From an uncultured Clostridia bacterium (GTDB lineage: Bacteria; Bacillota; Clostridia; TANB77; CAG-508), in the NCBI GenBank assembly GCA_944391755.1, contig CALXUT010000024.1:1-42500 (forward strand): a stretch of 42,500 nt of DNA, written 5' to 3'. Below, one piece after another: positions 17,101-24,694 of the stretch. How positions within the stretch are numbered: position 1 is the stretch's first letter; every line of letters begins with the position of its first letter. Both the position numbers and the translations under genes were made by a program. Below the pieces are notes generated by a model that worked only from the letters and a program-made list of their open reading frames with translations, did no database searches and was not told the origin of the DNA.

Positions 17101-17522
17101 TGGAATTAGAAGAAATAGAAGAAAAGATAAGGGCTAATTTTAAAATGAAAGGGCTTATTTTAGCAGATGTAAAAGTAGTGAAATTGCATGATAAAAATTT
17201 AGAAAAGGGTTCATCAAACTTAGTTCCTGCTTATATAGATAAAGATGGAAACTTGAGTGAAAAAAAGACAAGTGGGATAACAAAAGAGCAATTTATAGAT
17301 TTACAAAATTATATGTATAAAATTATAAAACAAATCTCTAAGGAAATATTAGAAGGAAATATAGATTTAAAACCATATTATAAAGACAAGAAAACACCAT
17401 GTAAATATTGTGATTATAAAAGTATTTGCAATTTTAATATGGGAGGGTGTGAGAATCATTATAATTATATAGAAAAAAATAGCAAAGAAGAAATCTTAGA
17501 AAAAATAAAAAAACAAAAATAG
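14172..17522 (+). CDS. addB: ATP-dependent helicase/nuclease subunit AddB
   Basis: AddB is the RexB/AddB half of the AddAB complex that processes double-strand breaks for recombination. At 1116 residues it is of family length. The N-terminal P-loop is YGKSGTGKSE (Lys14). Near the C-terminus are the nuclease motif (GKIDRID ... YLRIIDYKSS) and the four cysteines of the iron-sulfur staple: C762 (YQSCPFSYYLQYG), C1077, C1080 and C1086 (CKYCDYKSIC). A TGGAGG site precedes ATG. The partner addA, which nearly always follows addB, is absent: the next gene is a laccase-domain gene 28 bases on. All key residues are intact, so addA is probably elsewhere in the genome. Confidence 0.95.
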   Translation: MSLRIIYGKSGTGKSEYCYREIAENIKKQEKIFIITPEQFSFTAEKKLMDILKISAVLNAEVLTLSRMAYRVINEIGGRTQTSLTKCGKAMLIYSILSHLKKELRFLGKSDENVDIAETAITEFKKHGIKIEQLKNEIEKQEDVYLKNKLKDICAIYENFETQINGKYIDETDLLTILVENIDKTSMFENSIIYIDEFAGFTSQEYDIIKKLIKIAKQVTITICIDELHEIKNPDIDIFYSNQKTVKKLLQIARENNVEVEELKLEKKHRFKTDELTYLEENFYQNKYKTYSKQVENIQLFLAKNQYSEIEEVAKTILKLVRDENFRYKDISIITKNIDTYSSLARAIFDKYEIPIFIDKNRDLNQNIVIQYILSILDIYTKNWSYEAVFNYIKTGFSGIEEDDIFKLEKYCLKWGIKQNKWKKEFQYGMSEEKDKPEIERLEEIRKQFVNPLIKLKKQIDENKTVENISKQIYQFFIEQNIAEKVSKKIEQLKQIGQIDLANEYSNSLQIITDILDEMVLVFKDDKITIDKYAQILKMGFKNANLNKIPGTQDQVILGDVDRSRSHKVKVIFIIGLNDGSFPSVHKDEGFLNDFDREQLKQDGIEIANGTIDNLYEDNFNIYKAFTTAEEKLYLLYASSDMQGKSLRPSMLITKIKKMYPQIKEESDVIEEKAEILNKRKTYEELINQISKLKGNDTIEQIWYYIYDYYQKDTEWNLKLQQSLKGLDYTNLPEKINDENIQKLYGNTLTTSISKLERYQSCPFSYYLQYGLKIKPQEELKIQTLNTGTFIHEVIDEFFNVVKEEKMELENIKKEELAEIIDKIVDEKLEQTKNYIFTSTAKYRALVIRLKKILNKALKYIIETIVQSRFQVLGTEIEFGEKGKYKPIRLTLEDGNNIEIIGKIDRIDIAQGEDGNYLRIIDYKSSAKNIDLNEVYAGLQIQLLTYLDASCKEEDLMPAGVLYFSLLEQMIKAERRMELEEIEEKIRANFKMKGLILADVKVVKLHDKNLEKGSSNLVPAYIDKDGNLSEKKTSGITKEQFIDLQNYMYKIIKQISKEILEGNIDLKPYYKDKKTPCKYCDYKSICNFNMGGCENHYNYIEKNSKEEILEKIKKQK

Positions 17523-17550
17523 GGTAATATATACTTATTAGGAGGATTTG

Positions 17551-18378
17551 ATGAAAGATTTATCCAATGAAAATGTCATACATGTAAAAAAAGATGGAAT
17601 AGAATATTTACAGTTTAGAAGATTATTAGAATATGGTGATATTATAAATCATGCCTATAGTTTGGGATTAAATAGCAACTATAGAACATCTAAAAAAGAT
17701 ACTGAGGAATATCAAAAAGCAATAAAAGATTATCAAAAATTATGTACAGCAATAGGATCAAACTATATAAATTTAGTGAAGCCTACTCAGGCACATACAA
17801 ATAATATTGTAAGTGTGAAAAGAAAAATGATGAAAGGCCAGCCCGATTTTGGTATAGAAGCATATAATTCAACAGATGGAGTTATTACAGATCAAAAGAA
17901 TATGATTCTTGCAACAACAAATGCAGATTGTATATTATTATTATTGTTTGATCCTGTCAAAAGAGTAATTTCTAATATACATTCTGGATGGAAAGGAACA
18001 TTAAGTAGAATTTCTGAAAAAGTAGTAAAGAAAATGAAAGAAGAATATAATTGCAATCCAAAAGATATCATTTGTTGCATTTGTCCAAGTATTAGAAAAT
18101 GCCATTTTGAAGTAAAAAGAGATGTAGAAGAATTATATTATAATGAATTTAAAGATTTAGAAGATATTGATAAAATTATAACTCAAAAACTAGGAGAGGA
18201 TAAATGGTATATTGATACAGTTGAAATTAATAAACAGATATTAAAACAAGAAGGTTTAATTGAAAAAAATATTATTGATTCAGAAATATGTAGTGTATGT
18301 AATTCAGATTTCATTCATTCCTATAGAGTGGAAAAAGAGAAATTTGGATTAGGAACAGCTATTATTGAATTAAAATAA
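17551..18378 (+). CDS. Laccase-domain protein, PgeF/YlmD (COG1496) family
   Basis: The 275-residue product matches the former DUF152 family, described as polyphenol oxidase or purine nucleoside phosphorylase-like enzymes. The metal triad is present: His82 (QAHTNNI), Cys127 (TNADCILLLLFDP) and His144 (NIHSGWKGT). The C-terminal region holds CICPSIRKCHFEV. ATG 17551 is chosen over the in-frame TTG just before it because GGAGG (17541-17545) is then correctly spaced. In other Bacillota this gene sits near cell-division or peptidoglycan genes, where a peptidoglycan-editing role has been proposed; here it is followed by a peptidoglycan carboxypeptidase, which fits. Confidence 0.92.
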   Translation: MKDLSNENVIHVKKDGIEYLQFRRLLEYGDIINHAYSLGLNSNYRTSKKDTEEYQKAIKDYQKLCTAIGSNYINLVKPTQAHTNNIVSVKRKMMKGQPDFGIEAYNSTDGVITDQKNMILATTNADCILLLLFDPVKRVISNIHSGWKGTLSRISEKVVKKMKEEYNCNPKDIICCICPSIRKCHFEVKRDVEELYYNEFKDLEDIDKIITQKLGEDKWYIDTVEINKQILKQEGLIEKNIIDSEICSVCNSDFIHSYRVEKEKFGLGTAIIELK

Positions 18379-18398
18379 AAGAAAGAGAGGTGATTTAT

Positions 18399-19319
18399 TT
18401 GATAATACCAAATAAATTAAAAAAAGGTGATACAATAGGCGTTGTGGCACCATCTAATCCAATTATAAATGAAAATGTAACAGAAGTAAAAAAAGCAACA
18501 AATATCATTGAGGGATTAGGTTTTAAAGTAATGTATGCTAGAAATTTATTTTCTAATACAAATGGTTATAGTGCAACTGCAGAAGAAAAGGCAGAGGATA
18601 TTAATGAAATGTTTGCAGATAAAGATGTAAAAATGATATGGTGTGCAAAAGGTGGAGAAAATAGCAATTCTGTTTTTGATTATTTGAATTATGATATAAT
18701 CAAACAAAATCCTAAAATTTTATGTGGTTATAGCGATATCACTTCTATAACCAATATCATTACAGCAAAAACAGGATTAATAACATTTAGTGGAACAAAT
18801 TTTAAAACAATCGCTACTGATGAAACCGATTATAGTTTAAAAGAAGTTTTAAAAAGATTTGTAGATGGGAATTTAAAATTTGGAACCATTGAAGACAAAT
18901 ATGTTACCATTAGAAGTGGAGAGGCAGAGGGAGAACTTATTGGAGGTAATTTAAGTTTAATAAGAAGTCTAGTGGCAGGAAAATATTCAATAGATTTTTC
19001 AGGAAAAATATTATTTTTAGAAGAATTAGGATTTGAAACAGGACCGGCTTTAGTAAGTAATTATTTATATTATATGAAACAAAATGGAATATTTGACCAA
19101 ATAAAAGGAATATGGGTAGGTAATTATACTCATGAAAGTGGAATTTCATTAGAAGATATTATATTAGATACTATAAAAGATGAGTACAGATTTCCTATTA
19201 TAAAATCAGAAACATTTGGGCATATAGAAAAAAAGACAGTAATACCGATAGGAATAAAAGCACATATTCATACAAGTGAGGAGCAGAAAATAAAATTAAT
19301 AGAAGATTGTGTAAAATAA
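18399..19319 (+). CDS. S66 family peptidase (LD-carboxypeptidase/MccF type)
   Basis: The 306-residue protein has the S66 fold markers: KKGDTIGVVAPSNPI at the start, the nucleophile Ser112 in CGYSDITSI, IGGNLSLIRSL, the acidic residue in LFLEELG (E208) and the His in FGHIEKKTVIPIG (H275). LdcA enzymes trim the D-Ala from tetrapeptide stems during cell-wall recycling; MccF members give immunity to microcin C. The lack of a signal peptide fits either cytoplasmic role. I place the start at TTG 18399, 8 bases behind GAGAGG, rather than at the GTG inside that site. It is 20 bases after the laccase-domain gene and probably in the addB operon. Confidence 0.9.
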   Translation: MIIPNKLKKGDTIGVVAPSNPIINENVTEVKKATNIIEGLGFKVMYARNLFSNTNGYSATAEEKAEDINEMFADKDVKMIWCAKGGENSNSVFDYLNYDIIKQNPKILCGYSDITSITNIITAKTGLITFSGTNFKTIATDETDYSLKEVLKRFVDGNLKFGTIEDKYVTIRSGEAEGELIGGNLSLIRSLVAGKYSIDFSGKILFLEELGFETGPALVSNYLYYMKQNGIFDQIKGIWVGNYTHESGISLEDIILDTIKDEYRFPIIKSETFGHIEKKTVIPIGIKAHIHTSEEQKIKLIEDCVK

Positions 19320-19347
19320 AAAATATTGGAAAAATCAAACAAAAGTC

Positions 19348-19375
19348 TTGATTTTTTGGAAAAATATGATATAAT
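19348..19375 (+). promoter_or_regulatory. Promoter of rpsB-tsf
   Basis: TTGATT (19348-19353) and a perfect TATAAT (19370-19375) have a 16-base spacer, 28 bases after the preceding gene. A leader of about 115 bases follows. Confidence 0.7.
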
Positions 19376-19381
19376 ATTGAG

Positions 19382-19497
19382 CGTAAAAAACACATAAAGA
19401 GGAGTTTATAAGGGGAGTGCCTTAAAAATTAGGTAATTAAGGTCCATATAAATGCTGAAACTTTATGGAAGTTATAACAAAAAGGGAGGAATTAGAA
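19382..19497 (+). promoter_or_regulatory. rpsB 5' leader, candidate ribosomal-protein control RNA
   Basis: Two hairpins can be drawn: CCTTAA (19420-19425) with TTAAGG (19437-19442), and CCATA (19444-19448) with TATGG (19464-19468). The second is followed by the rpsB ribosome binding site. Long leaders before rpsB often bind the S2 protein for self-control; whether this one does is inference. Confidence 0.5.
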
Positions 19498-20280
19498 ATG
19501 TCAGTAGTTGCAATGAAACAATTACTAGAAGCAGGTGTTCATTTTGGACATCAAACAAGAAGATGGGATCCTAGAATGGCTGAATACATATTTCAAGCTA
19601 GAAATGGAATCCATATCATCGATTTACAAAAAACTTCAAAGAAAATCGATGAAGCATATGCTTTTATTAAAGAACAAGTAGAAGAAGGAAAAACAGTTCT
19701 ATTTGTAGGTACAAAAAAACAAGCTCAAGAATGTATGAAAGAAGCTGCAATCAAGAGCGGGATGTTCTATGTTGATCAAAGATGGTTAGGAGGAATGCTA
19801 ACAAACTTTGATACAATTCAAAAAAGAATTCAAAGATTAAAAGACTTAGAAAAAATGGAACAAGATGGTACATTTGATGTATTGCCAAAAAAAGAAGTAA
19901 TCTTATTAAAGAAAGAAATGGAAAAACTAGAAAAAAATCTTGGTGGAATCAAAGAAATGGACAAATTACCAGGAGTTATATTCTTAGTAGATCCTAAAAA
20001 AGAAAGAATTGCTATATTAGAAGCTAAAAAATTAAACATACCAGTAGTAGGAATTGTAGATACAAACTGCAATCCAGAAGATTTAGATTATCCAATTCCA
20101 GGAAATGATGATGCAATAAGAGCTGTAAAATTAATCGCAGATGTTATGGCAAATGCAATCATTGAAGGAAAACAAGGAGAAAGTTTCGAAACAGCTGAAG
20201 AAGTTTCAGTTGCTACAGAAGAACCAGAATCTATGGAAGAAGTAGTAGCTGAAGCAGAAGAAAAAGCTGAAGAAGAATAG
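19498..20280 (+). CDS. rpsB: 30S ribosomal protein S2
   Basis: The 260-residue product carries the S2 landmarks [77 protein letters not shown] and [11 protein letters not shown]. It ends in an acidic tail ([20 protein letters not shown]), a common extension in Clostridia. An upstream in-frame ATG at 19465 falls inside the second leader hairpin; ATG 19498 has GGGAGGA in the right place and gives the family start. S2 assembles late on the small subunit and is needed for S1 or mRNA binding. It is followed by tsf, the standard rpsB-tsf pair. Confidence 0.98.
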   Translation: MSVVAMKQLLEAGVHFGHQTRRWDPRMAEYIFQARNGIHIIDLQKTSKKIDEAYAFIKEQVEEGKTVLFVGTKKQAQECMKEAAIKSGMFYVDQRWLGGMLTNFDTIQKRIQRLKDLEKMEQDGTFDVLPKKEVILLKKEMEKLEKNLGGIKEMDKLPGVIFLVDPKKERIAILEAKKLNIPVVGIVDTNCNPEDLDYPIPGNDDAIRAVKLIADVMANAIIEGKQGESFETAEEVSVATEEPESMEEVVAEAEEKAEEE

Positions 20281-20293
20281 AATAGGATAAAAT

Positions 20294-20323
20294 AAAAGAG
20301 TGGGGCTCTGCTCTACTCTTTTT
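20294..20323 (+). terminator. Hairpin between rpsB and tsf
   Basis: A 13-bp stem (20294-20306 with 20310-20322, including two G-T pairs) closes a TCT loop before a T-run. As rpsB and tsf normally share a transcript and no new promoter is obvious, it is likely a partial terminator that sets tsf below rpsB. Confidence 0.8.
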
Positions 20324-20352
20324 AAAATATTTATATAGGGGAGGAATATAAA

Positions 20353-21225
20353 ATGATTACAGCTGCATTAGTTAAAGAGTTAAGAGAAAAAACAGGAGCA
20401 GGAATGATGGACTGCAAAAAAGTTTTAACAGAAACAGATGGAGATTTAGAAAGAGCTAGTGAACTTTTGCGTGAAAGAGGAATTGCAAAAGCTGCTAAAA
20501 AATCAGGAAGAGTAGCTGCAGAAGGATTAGTAGAAGCTTATGTTTCAGAAGATGGAAAAGTAGGAGCAGTCGTAGAAGTAAATTCAGAAACAGACTTTGT
20601 TGCTAAAAATGAAGAATTTAAAACATTTGTTATGGATGTTGCAAAACAAATTGTTAAAAATAATCCAGCAACAGTAGAAGACTTATTAGCACAACCATCA
20701 ATCGCAGTAGAAGGAAAAACTGTAAATGAAGTATTAATTGATAAAATTGCAACAATCGGAGAAAACATGTCAATCAGAAGATTTGCTAGATTTGAATCAA
20801 AAGGATTAGTTGAAAAATATATTCACGGAAATGGAAAAATTGCTGTATTAATCAACATGGAAAACGGAAATTCAGAATTAGCAAAAGATATTTGTATGCA
20901 AATTGCTGCTGCAAGACCAGAATTTGTTTCTAGAGAACAAGTTCCAGCTGATAGATTAGAAAAAGAAAAAGAAATCTTAAAAGCACAAACAATGAATGAA
21001 GGAAAACCAGAAGCAATCGCTGAAAAAATCGTTATGGGAAGAATCAATAAATTCTATGAAGAAGTTTGTTTAGTAGATCAAGAATTTGTTAAAGACCCAA
21101 GTATGAAAGTATCACAAGTATTAAAAGATGCTAAAGTAGTTGAGTTTGCAAGATTTGAAAAAGGTGAAGGAATCGAGAAAAAAGAAGAAAACTTTGCTGA
21201 AGAAGTTATGAAACAATTACAATAA
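20353..21225 (+). CDS. tsf: Elongation factor Ts
   Basis: EF-Ts is the nucleotide exchange factor that recycles EF-Tu. The 290-residue product has the N-terminal UBA-like domain with KELREKTGAGMMDCKKVLTE, the TDFVAKNEEFKTF motif of the core domain that contacts EF-Tu, and the repeated core subdomain near 145-215 (HGNGKIAVLINMENGN, KDICMQIAAARPEFVSREQVP). Length is normal. GGGGAGGA precedes the start. Its partner EF-Tu is encoded at the left edge of the window. Confidence 0.98.
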   Translation: MITAALVKELREKTGAGMMDCKKVLTETDGDLERASELLRERGIAKAAKKSGRVAAEGLVEAYVSEDGKVGAVVEVNSETDFVAKNEEFKTFVMDVAKQIVKNNPATVEDLLAQPSIAVEGKTVNEVLIDKIATIGENMSIRRFARFESKGLVEKYIHGNGKIAVLINMENGNSELAKDICMQIAAARPEFVSREQVPADRLEKEKEILKAQTMNEGKPEAIAEKIVMGRINKFYEEVCLVDQEFVKDPSMKVSQVLKDAKVVEFARFEKGEGIEKKEENFAEEVMKQLQ

Positions 21226-21227
21226 AA

Positions 21228-21265
21228 GAAAGGAATCACTAATTTTAGTGATTTCTTTGCTTTTT
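21228..21265 (+). terminator. Intrinsic terminator after tsf
   Basis: The 9-bp perfect core AATCACTAA (21234-21242) pairs with 21245-21253. Flanking A/T pairs lengthen the stem to about 14, and it is followed by T-rich sequence. Confidence 0.8.
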
Positions 21266-21285
21266 ATAGAAACATATGTTATAAT
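21257..21285 (+). promoter_or_regulatory. Promoter of xth
   Basis: TTGCTT (21257-21262), 17 bases, and a perfect TATAAT (21280-21285). The start would fall only a few bases before the ribosome binding site, giving a very short leader. The -35 box overlaps the tsf terminator tail. Confidence 0.7.
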
Positions 21286-21304
21286 ACCCCAGAGGAGATG
21301 AAAA

Positions 21305-22069
21305 ATGAAATTTATATCATGGAATGTAAATGGAATTCGAGCATGTTTAAACAAAGGATTTGCAGACTTTTTTAAACAAGTAGATGCAGATATATTTTGC
21401 ATGCAAGAAACAAAATGTCAACCTGGACAAGTTGACTTGGAATTTGAAGGTTATAAAAGTTACTGGAATAGTGCTGAAAGAAAAGGATATTCTGGAACGG
21501 CTGTATTCACAAAAAAAGAACCTTTGCATGTTACTTATGGAATTGGAATAGAGGAGCATGACAAAGAAGGAAGAGTTATTACATTAGAATTTGAAAAATT
21601 TTATATGGTAACAATTTATACACCAAATGCAAAAAGAGAATTAGAAAGATTAGATTATCGAATGATTTGGGAAGATGAAATACGAAAATATTTACTAAAA
21701 TTAAACGAAAGTAAACCAGTAATTATGTGTGGGGATTTAAATGTAGCACATGAAGAAATCGATTTAAAAAATCCGAAATCTAATAGAGGAAATGCAGGAT
21801 TTACAGATGAAGAAAGAGAAAAAATGACAGAGCTATTAAATGCAGGATTTACAGACAGCTTTCGATATTTATATCCAGACAAAACAGATAGTTATAGTTG
21901 GTGGTCATATATGGGACATGCAAGAGAAAAAAACATTGGTTGGAGAATTGATTATTTTATAACTTCCAAAGATATAGAGAAATATATAAAACAAGCTATG
22001 ATTTATCCAGAAGTGATGGGAAGTGATCATTGTCCTGTTGGACTAGAGATAGAGGAGGATAAAATATGA
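21305..22069 (+). CDS. xth: Exodeoxyribonuclease III / AP endonuclease
   Basis: The 254-residue enzyme of base-excision repair cuts at abasic sites and removes 3' blocks. All active-site blocks of the ExoIII/APE1 family are seen: SWNVNGIRA (Asn7 region), CMQETKCQPGQ (metal-binding Glu), YTPNAKRELERLDYR, CGDLNVAHEEIDLKNPKSNRGNAGFTDEER, WWSYMGHARE-NIGWRIDYF and the terminal SDHCPVGLEI. Length is normal. The start follows AGAGGAG. Its last 4 bases overlap the start of the transporter gene (ATGA), so the two are translated together although their functions are unrelated. Confidence 0.97.
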   Translation: MKFISWNVNGIRACLNKGFADFFKQVDADIFCMQETKCQPGQVDLEFEGYKSYWNSAERKGYSGTAVFTKKEPLHVTYGIGIEEHDKEGRVITLEFEKFYMVTIYTPNAKRELERLDYRMIWEDEIRKYLLKLNESKPVIMCGDLNVAHEEIDLKNPKSNRGNAGFTDEEREKMTELLNAGFTDSFRYLYPDKTDSYSWWSYMGHAREKNIGWRIDYFITSKDIEKYIKQAMIYPEVMGSDHCPVGLEIEEDKI

Positions 22070-23229
22070 AAGCAATAAAACAAAATTTATCAAAATGGTT
22101 ATATTGGTTTTTATTTGCAATTGCTGTAATTATGGTGTATAAGTTCTTTGACAATTTTACAACTATTAGTGAAGTAATTGGTAACTTTTTCGATGTAATT
22201 GCACCATTTTTAACAGGTGCATTATTAGCATATTTATTATATATACCAGCATCTAAAATTGAAAAAGGATTTGTAAAATCAAAAGCAAAATTCATTAGGA
22301 AAAGAGCGAGAGGATTAAGTGTTCTACTAACATTCATATTGGCTATATTATTAATTATTGTGTTAGTAAATGTTATTTTACCAATTGTAACCGAAAGTGT
22401 GATAGAATTAGTTAATAATTTTCAAGGTTATTGGAATTCAACAGTAGAAAGATTTAATAATCTACCAGAAGATTCCATATTAAAAAGCGACAAAGTAAAA
22501 GATATCATAAATGGATTAGGGGACAGTATAAGAAATATAGATTTAAAACAATATATTAATCCAGAAAAGATATCAACTTATGTTAAAAGTGTATTAGGAG
22601 TAGCAAGTGGTATTTTTGATGTATTTGTAACAATTGTAGTATCTGTATATGTATTATTACAAAGAGGAAAGATACTAGATTTTTGTGCAAAAATTGGAAT
22701 GGCGATATTTGATGAAAAAACTTGTAACAAAATAGGCGAATATTTTAATAATAGTAATAAAATATTTTTCAAATTTATAAGTAGCCAATTAATTGATGCC
22801 GTAATTGTTGGTATTTTAGTTACGATAGCAATGACTATTATAGGAGTAAAATATGCTGTACTATTAGGATTTATGATAGGTTTATTTAACATTATACCAT
22901 ACTTTGGAGCAATCATTGCTGTAGCAATTAGTGTTTTGATTACAATCATTACAGGGGGATTATCACAAGCACTTATAATGGCAATTGTTGTTATCATATT
23001 ACAACAAGTTGATGCAAATATTATAAACCCTAAAATAATTGGAAATTCATTAGAAATAAGTCCATTACTTGTAATTTTTGCAGTTACAGTAGGAGGAGCA
23101 TATTTTGGAGTATTAGGAATGTTCTTATCAGTTCCAATTATTGCTGTATTAAAAATAGTAATTAATGATTATTTGGATTATAGAATTAGAAATAAAAAAA
23201 CATATAAAAGCATAGATAATAATGAATAA
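22066..23229 (+). CDS. AI-2E family transporter (PerM-like)
   Basis: The 387-residue integral membrane protein of the AI-2E exporter superfamily has two N-terminal helices (WLYWFLFAIAVIMVYKFF; FLTGALLAYLLYIPA), a third near 90-112, a soluble stretch, then a helix cluster from about 170. The family end is clear: DAVIVGILVTIAMTIIGVKYAVLLGFMIGLFNIIPYFGAIIAV and QQVDANIINPKIIGNSLEISPLLVIFAVTVGGAYFGVLGMFLSVPIIAVLK. Members move varied substrates, and several work as sodium/proton antiporters, so the name should not be read as proof of autoinducer export. It overlaps xth by 4 bases and is followed after 31 bases by the DUF368 gene. Confidence 0.93.
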   Translation: MKAIKQNLSKWLYWFLFAIAVIMVYKFFDNFTTISEVIGNFFDVIAPFLTGALLAYLLYIPASKIEKGFVKSKAKFIRKRARGLSVLLTFILAILLIIVLVNVILPIVTESVIELVNNFQGYWNSTVERFNNLPEDSILKSDKVKDIINGLGDSIRNIDLKQYINPEKISTYVKSVLGVASGIFDVFVTIVVSVYVLLQRGKILDFCAKIGMAIFDEKTCNKIGEYFNNSNKIFFKFISSQLIDAVIVGILVTIAMTIIGVKYAVLLGFMIGLFNIIPYFGAIIAVAISVLITIITGGLSQALIMAIVVIILQQVDANIINPKIIGNSLEISPLLVIFAVTVGGAYFGVLGMFLSVPIIAVLKIVINDYLDYRIRNKKTYKSIDNNE

Positions 23230-23260
23230 CAAAAAATAATAAATTCATTGGAGGATAAAA

Positions 23261-24133
23261 ATGACAAACTTTTTAAAAGGAATTATTGTAGGGATTGGTG
23301 GAATAGCACCAGGATTGAGTGGAAGTGTATTATTGGTTATATTTGGTCTTTATCAAAAAACAATCAATGCTATAGGAACATTATTTAAAGACTTTAAGAA
23401 AAATCTAATGTTTTTAATTCCATTGGTTGCAGGTTGTGGAATTGGAATATTACTATTTAGCAAATTAGTAGACTTTTTATTAAATAATTATGAAATGCAA
23501 ACAAGATTTGCATTTCTAGGATTAATATTAGGAACAATCCCACTTTTTTATAAAGAAGTAAAAAAAGAAGGTTTTAGCAATAAATTTTATATTGTAATTG
23601 CAATATCTGCAATCATAGGACTAAGTATATTTTTCTTTAATGATAATTTGTTCCCAACAATAACAGATCCAAATTTATTCCAATCTGTTATATTAGGAGT
23701 AGCAGTTGCAGGTTCTTCAATCGTGCCAGGGGTAGATAGTGCAGCTATATTATCTTCTTTAGGACTATATGAATTATATGTAAGTTCTATAGCGAATCTT
23801 AATTTTTCAGTATTAATTCCAGCAGGTATTGGATTAGTAATAGGTGTATTAGTAATATCATTTATTATAAATATATTGATAAAGAAATTTTATACAATCA
23901 CATTTTCAATCATATTTGGATTATTTTTATCAATTATACCAAGTGTTTTAAATGAAAGCTGTGTACTTGCATTAAATGCAACTTCTATAATATCAATCAT
24001 ATTAGTGTTTGTGGGATTTGCAGTATCATTCTATTTGGGAGATATTAAAAATAATAATATTAGAATTAAGGGCTTTATTAAGAAAATAAAAAGAATACCA
24101 GAAGGAAAGACAGATTTAGAAGAACAAAAATAA
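23261..24133 (+). CDS. DUF368 family membrane protein
   Basis: The 290-residue polytopic protein has the DUF368 signature twice, the mark of an internal duplication: KGIIVGIGGIAPGLSGSVLLVIFGLYQ at the start and VAVAGSSIVPGVDSAAILSSLGLYELYV in the middle. About eight helices are visible, and a basic C-terminal tail (IKKIKRIPEGKTDLEEQK) faces the cytoplasm. DUF368 proteins have been linked to undecaprenyl-phosphate translocation (the PopT group); whether this member does so cannot be told here. GGAGG precedes ATG. It is probably last in an xth-transporter-DUF368 operon, ended by the terminator at 24175. Confidence 0.93.
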   Translation: MTNFLKGIIVGIGGIAPGLSGSVLLVIFGLYQKTINAIGTLFKDFKKNLMFLIPLVAGCGIGILLFSKLVDFLLNNYEMQTRFAFLGLILGTIPLFYKEVKKEGFSNKFYIVIAISAIIGLSIFFFNDNLFPTITDPNLFQSVILGVAVAGSSIVPGVDSAAILSSLGLYELYVSSIANLNFSVLIPAGIGLVIGVLVISFIINILIKKFYTITFSIIFGLFLSIIPSVLNESCVLALNATSIISIILVFVGFAVSFYLGDIKNNNIRIKGFIKKIKRIPEGKTDLEEQK

Positions 24134-24174
24134 ATAATTAAATGAAAAGGAGATACTTAAAATAAAAAACATTA

Positions 24175-24220
24175 AAGCTGGAGGGAATAATTATTTTATT
24201 CTCTCTAGTTTATTTTATTT
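24175..24220 (+). terminator. Intrinsic terminator after the DUF368 gene
   Basis: A 16-bp stem (24175-24190 with 24196-24211, with G-T pairs) has a TTATT loop and a T-rich tail. A small second hairpin (GTTAGC/GCTAAC, 24221-24236) follows at once. Confidence 0.82.
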
Positions 24221-24294
24221 GTTAGCTATGGCTAACTTCTTCATTTAATATTTCTTTTAATATATATGTTTTTTCTAAAATAAGTAAAAAATCA

Positions 24295-24324
24295 TTGACA
24301 AGTATGGTAAAAATATGATATTAT
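24295..24324 (+). promoter_or_regulatory. Promoter of rpoB-rpoC
   Basis: A perfect TTGACA (24295-24300) is followed by an A/T-rich -10 region. TATTAT at 24319-24324 has an 18-base spacer; neighbouring hexamers are also possible. It starts a leader of about 360 bases. Confidence 0.7.
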
Positions 24325-24330
24325 ATTATG

Positions 24331-24694
24331 CGTATAACCTTACGGAAAATGGCTTAATCATTGTAATAAAAATTTTGAAAACAGGTGATTAAGATAAAAA
24401 ATAAAAAATTGAAACAAGAGATTTAAAAAAATACCAAAAAAAGACAAGTTGGTGCAAAAAATAAAAATGTACTGACAGGTCTTTTATTGCCGTTTTTTTA
24501 GATTTAAGTTTCAATATTAATTTATTCAAATTTGTTAAAAAATTAGAAAGATAAGAATTGAACATATGCAAAATAAGATAGAGTGAATTGTAAGAGCAGA
24601 CAAGTCTCAAAATCTTACGGAGGTATGTTTTAAGAGGGGATTTTTCTAATAAAAATATTTATTTCTGCTTAATAAAAATTAAGGAGTGATTTAT
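24331..24694 (+). ncRNA. Long structured leader of rpoB (candidate cis-acting RNA)
   Basis: No gene is seen in these bases; they are almost certainly rpoB leader. Structure: CTTAATCA (24353-24360) pairs with TGATTAAG (24386-24393). A set of nested arms then builds a hairpin of about 108 bases: 24408-24415 with 24508-24515, 24424-24431 with 24493-24500, 24439-24445 with 24479-24485, and 24448-24455 with 24469-24476 (with G-T pairs). GTAAGA (24590-24595) pairs with TCTTAC (24613-24618). The octamer CTTACGGA occurs near the 5' end (24339-24346) and again at 24614-24621, so GTAAG has two possible partners. I do not recognise a known riboswitch. rplJL, the usual neighbours carrying the L10 leader, are absent. 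Confidence 0.5.

Noticed and set aside
22578-22997. 139-codon minus-strand frame inside the AI-2E transporter gene
   Set aside because: It is the complement of a well-supported membrane protein gene, with no start signal.
24389-24610. Open frame on the minus strand inside the rpoB leader
   Set aside because: It is rich in Leu/Phe/Ser from A/T-rich sequence, has no ribosome binding site and overlaps the nested hairpin.
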